Source: an uncultured Comamonadaceae bacterium
GTDB lineage: Bacteria; Pseudomonadota; Gammaproteobacteria; Burkholderiales; Burkholderiaceae
NCBI GenBank assembly: GCA_946482115.1
Contig: CAMLQP010000129.1
Location: 1 to 7,957, forward strand
Length of the DNA: 7,957 bases
Direction of reading: 5' to 3'
Shown here: positions 7,116 through 7,957 of the stretch, one piece after another
Layout: each line of letters begins with the position of its first letter
Position numbering within the stretch: position 1 is the first letter of the stretch
Translations under genes and position numbers: made by a program
The notes under the pieces: generated by a model
The model's input: only the letters and a program-made list of their open reading frames with translations
Databases searched by the model: none
Told to the model about the DNA's origin: nothing

Positions 7116-7202
7116 AACAACAGATTGTGGTTGCCTGATGGATCCCACGGTAACGACATCAAAAGCCTTGAGTCTCCGAGCCTCCGTGTTGATACGTCGA
7201 AC

Positions 7203-7262
7203 CTCCTCCTCGGTGCAAATGCCCAGCCGGGGAGGAGCACTTCAGCGATCTCCAAATTTTTT
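7203..7262 (+). terminator. Possible terminator of the transport operon (hairpin plus distant T-tract)
   Basis: CTCCTCCTCGG (7203-7213) pairs with CCGGGGAGGAG (7227-7237): an 11-bp stem with one G-U pair and a 13-nt loop. A run of six T (7257-7262) follows, but 19 nt after the stem, so this is not a canonical intrinsic terminator. It lies 88 bp after the last stop of the operon. The stem is clear; its role as a terminator is uncertain. Confidence 0.35.
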
Positions 7263-7523
7263 ACCTTGGGGACCGCCTTAGGGCATCTCCCAGGCACTGC
7301 TCGGCGCTGCTGCGGCACAGGCACTTACATCATCCATGCTGAGGGCTACTGTTGGTGTGGCCAGCGCTGGAACGGTGAGCGCATGTGCTTTCCAGAACCG
7401 GCCCATCACCCGCCCAGTCAGGATTCACCGGACGACAGGGCGCCCCCCTCTTCGGCTGACTCGACCCCGAGGTGAAAATCCTTCTTGTTCCCCACTGCCA
7501 GATGGGGCCTGAGGACCGTCTCC

Positions 7524-7547
7524 AAAATCCCGTGACGTCCACCAGGG
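7524..7547 (-). terminator. gyrB: Possible weak terminator of gyrB
   Basis: On the minus strand, just after the gyrB stop, CCC-TG-GTG pairs with CACGGG around a GACGT loop (a 6-bp stem interrupted by a 2-nt bulge), followed by ATTTT. Position and orientation fit the end of gyrB, but the stem is short and the T-tract has only four residues. Confidence 0.3.
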
Positions 7548-7550
7548 TCG

Positions 7551-7957
7551 TCAAACGTCGATATTCCCCGCCCGCAGCGCATTCGTTTCAATGAAATCCC
7601 GCCGCGGCTCCACCTCATCCCCCATCAGCATCGTGAACACGCGGTCCGCCTCGATCGCATCGTCGATCTGCACGCGCAGCAGGCGGCGCACGTTGGGGTC
7701 CATCGTCGTTTCCCACAGCTGCTCGGGGTTCATTTCGCCCAGGCCCTTGTAGCGCTGGCGGCTGGTGGTGCGTTCGGCTTCGGCAATCAGCCACTTCATG
7801 GCCTGGCGGAAGTCGCTGACCTTTTCTTCCTTCTGCTTCTCACCCTCGCCGCGCATCGCTTTGGCGCCTTCGGCCAGCAGGCCGCGGAAGGTTTCGGCGG
7901 CTTCGGCCAGGGCGGCGTAGTCGGCGCCGTGCACGAAGTCCTGCGTGATGACGCTGC
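7551..7957 (-). CDS. gyrB: DNA gyrase subunit B, C-terminal part (partial)
   Basis: The last 134 residues of GyrB are read on the minus strand; the gene runs off the right edge and the codons upstream of 7934 stay open ([20 protein letters not shown]). Diagnostic stretches are [59 protein letters not shown] and the terminal GNIDV. GyrB is the ATPase subunit of the essential type II topoisomerase that introduces negative supercoils; this C-terminal part belongs to the TOPRIM and GyrA-contacting region. The Lys/Glu-rich [18 protein letters not shown] segment is a normal proteobacterial variant as far as I can judge. The GTG at 7934 is an internal valine, not a start. The gene is convergent with the operon across a 435-bp spacer. 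Confidence 0.96.
   Translation of the reverse strand, partial: SVITQDFVHGADYAALAEAAETFRGLLAEGAKAMRGEGEKQKEEKVSDFRQAMKWLIAEAERTTSRQRYKGLGEMNPEQLWETTMDPNVRRLLRVQIDDAIEADRVFTMLMGDEVEPRRDFIETNALRAGNIDV

Larger units (their letters stand above)
7116..7550. other. Gene-poor spacer between the operon and gyrB
   Basis: These 435 bp separate two convergent genes. Only short frames exist: one of 116 codons on the plus strand (7125-7475) and several under 100 codons on the minus strand. None has a convincing ribosome binding site, and none reads like a family I recognise. The left part (about 7116-7265, including CAAATTTTTTACC) is visibly less GC-rich than the genes around it. One minus-strand stretch (about 7122-7225) reads GICTEEEVRRINTEARRLKA and looks protein-like, but it lacks a proper start and runs toward the LivF-type gene. 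This may be the remnant of a lost gene or element. I could not identify one, and I see no tRNA, CRISPR or clear terminal inverted repeats. Confidence 0.6.

Noticed and set aside
7168..7195. Possible plus-strand promoter (TTGAGT, 16 nt, TGATAC)
   Set aside because: The -10 match is poor, and no credible gene starts downstream before the convergent gyrB.
7361..7370. 10-bp palindrome CCAGCGCTGG in the spacer
   Set aside because: Short palindromes like this are expected by chance at this GC content, and no paired element or operator context is visible.
7125..7475. 116-codon plus-strand frame in the spacer
   Set aside because: No ribosome binding site, no recognisable domain, and the end is Pro/Ser/Asp-rich in a way typical of non-coding GC-rich DNA.

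Overview
This is a GC-rich window from a proteobacterial chromosome. The minus-strand gyrB 3' end (ending GNIDV, with [21 protein letters not shown]) and the overall protein style suggest a betaproteobacterium of the Burkholderiales, perhaps Comamonadaceae. That placement is inference from recognition, not from a search.

Positions 3-7115 hold a tightly packed plus-strand catabolic and transport operon. It enters the window in the last codons of a [2Fe-2S] subunit of a xanthine-oxidase-family molybdenum hydroxylase (HLCRCTGY motif). It continues with an aryl/acyl-CoA ligase (79-1632) and an enoyl-CoA-hydratase-fold enzyme (1667-2479). The order Fe-S subunit, CoA ligase, crotonase-fold enzyme matches hmfC-hmfD-hmfE of the 2-furoate pathway known from Cupriavidus basilensis HMF14 (hmfABCDE). 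In that pathway furoate is activated to 2-furoyl-CoA (HmfD). HmfABC then hydroxylates the ring at C5, and the product opens to 2-oxoglutaroyl-CoA. HmfE releases 2-oxoglutarate for the TCA cycle. The hmf assignment rests on gene order and family. A 4-hydroxybenzoyl-CoA reductase (hba/hcr) type pathway is the main alternative.

Five genes directly downstream form a complete branched-chain amino acid type (HAAT/Liv) ABC importer: periplasmic binding protein (2523-3698), two permeases (3715-4608, 4610-5662) and two ATPases (5659-6408, 6408-7115). The last three junctions are 1 bp gaps or start/stop overlaps, so the set is probably co-transcribed and translationally coupled. The simplest reading is that the importer brings in the acid that the ligase activates.

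Positions 7116-7550 hold no convincing gene. The spacer has a locally AT-richer patch, an 11-bp hairpin with a T6 tract further on, and a weaker hairpin that may terminate gyrB. Positions 7551-7957 are the 3' end of gyrB on the minus strand, convergent with the operon, so the catabolic operon sits beside a conserved housekeeping gene that often lies near the replication origin.

The most unusual element is a perfect 32-bp palindrome without spacer (4647-4678), inside the 5' coding region of the second permease gene.
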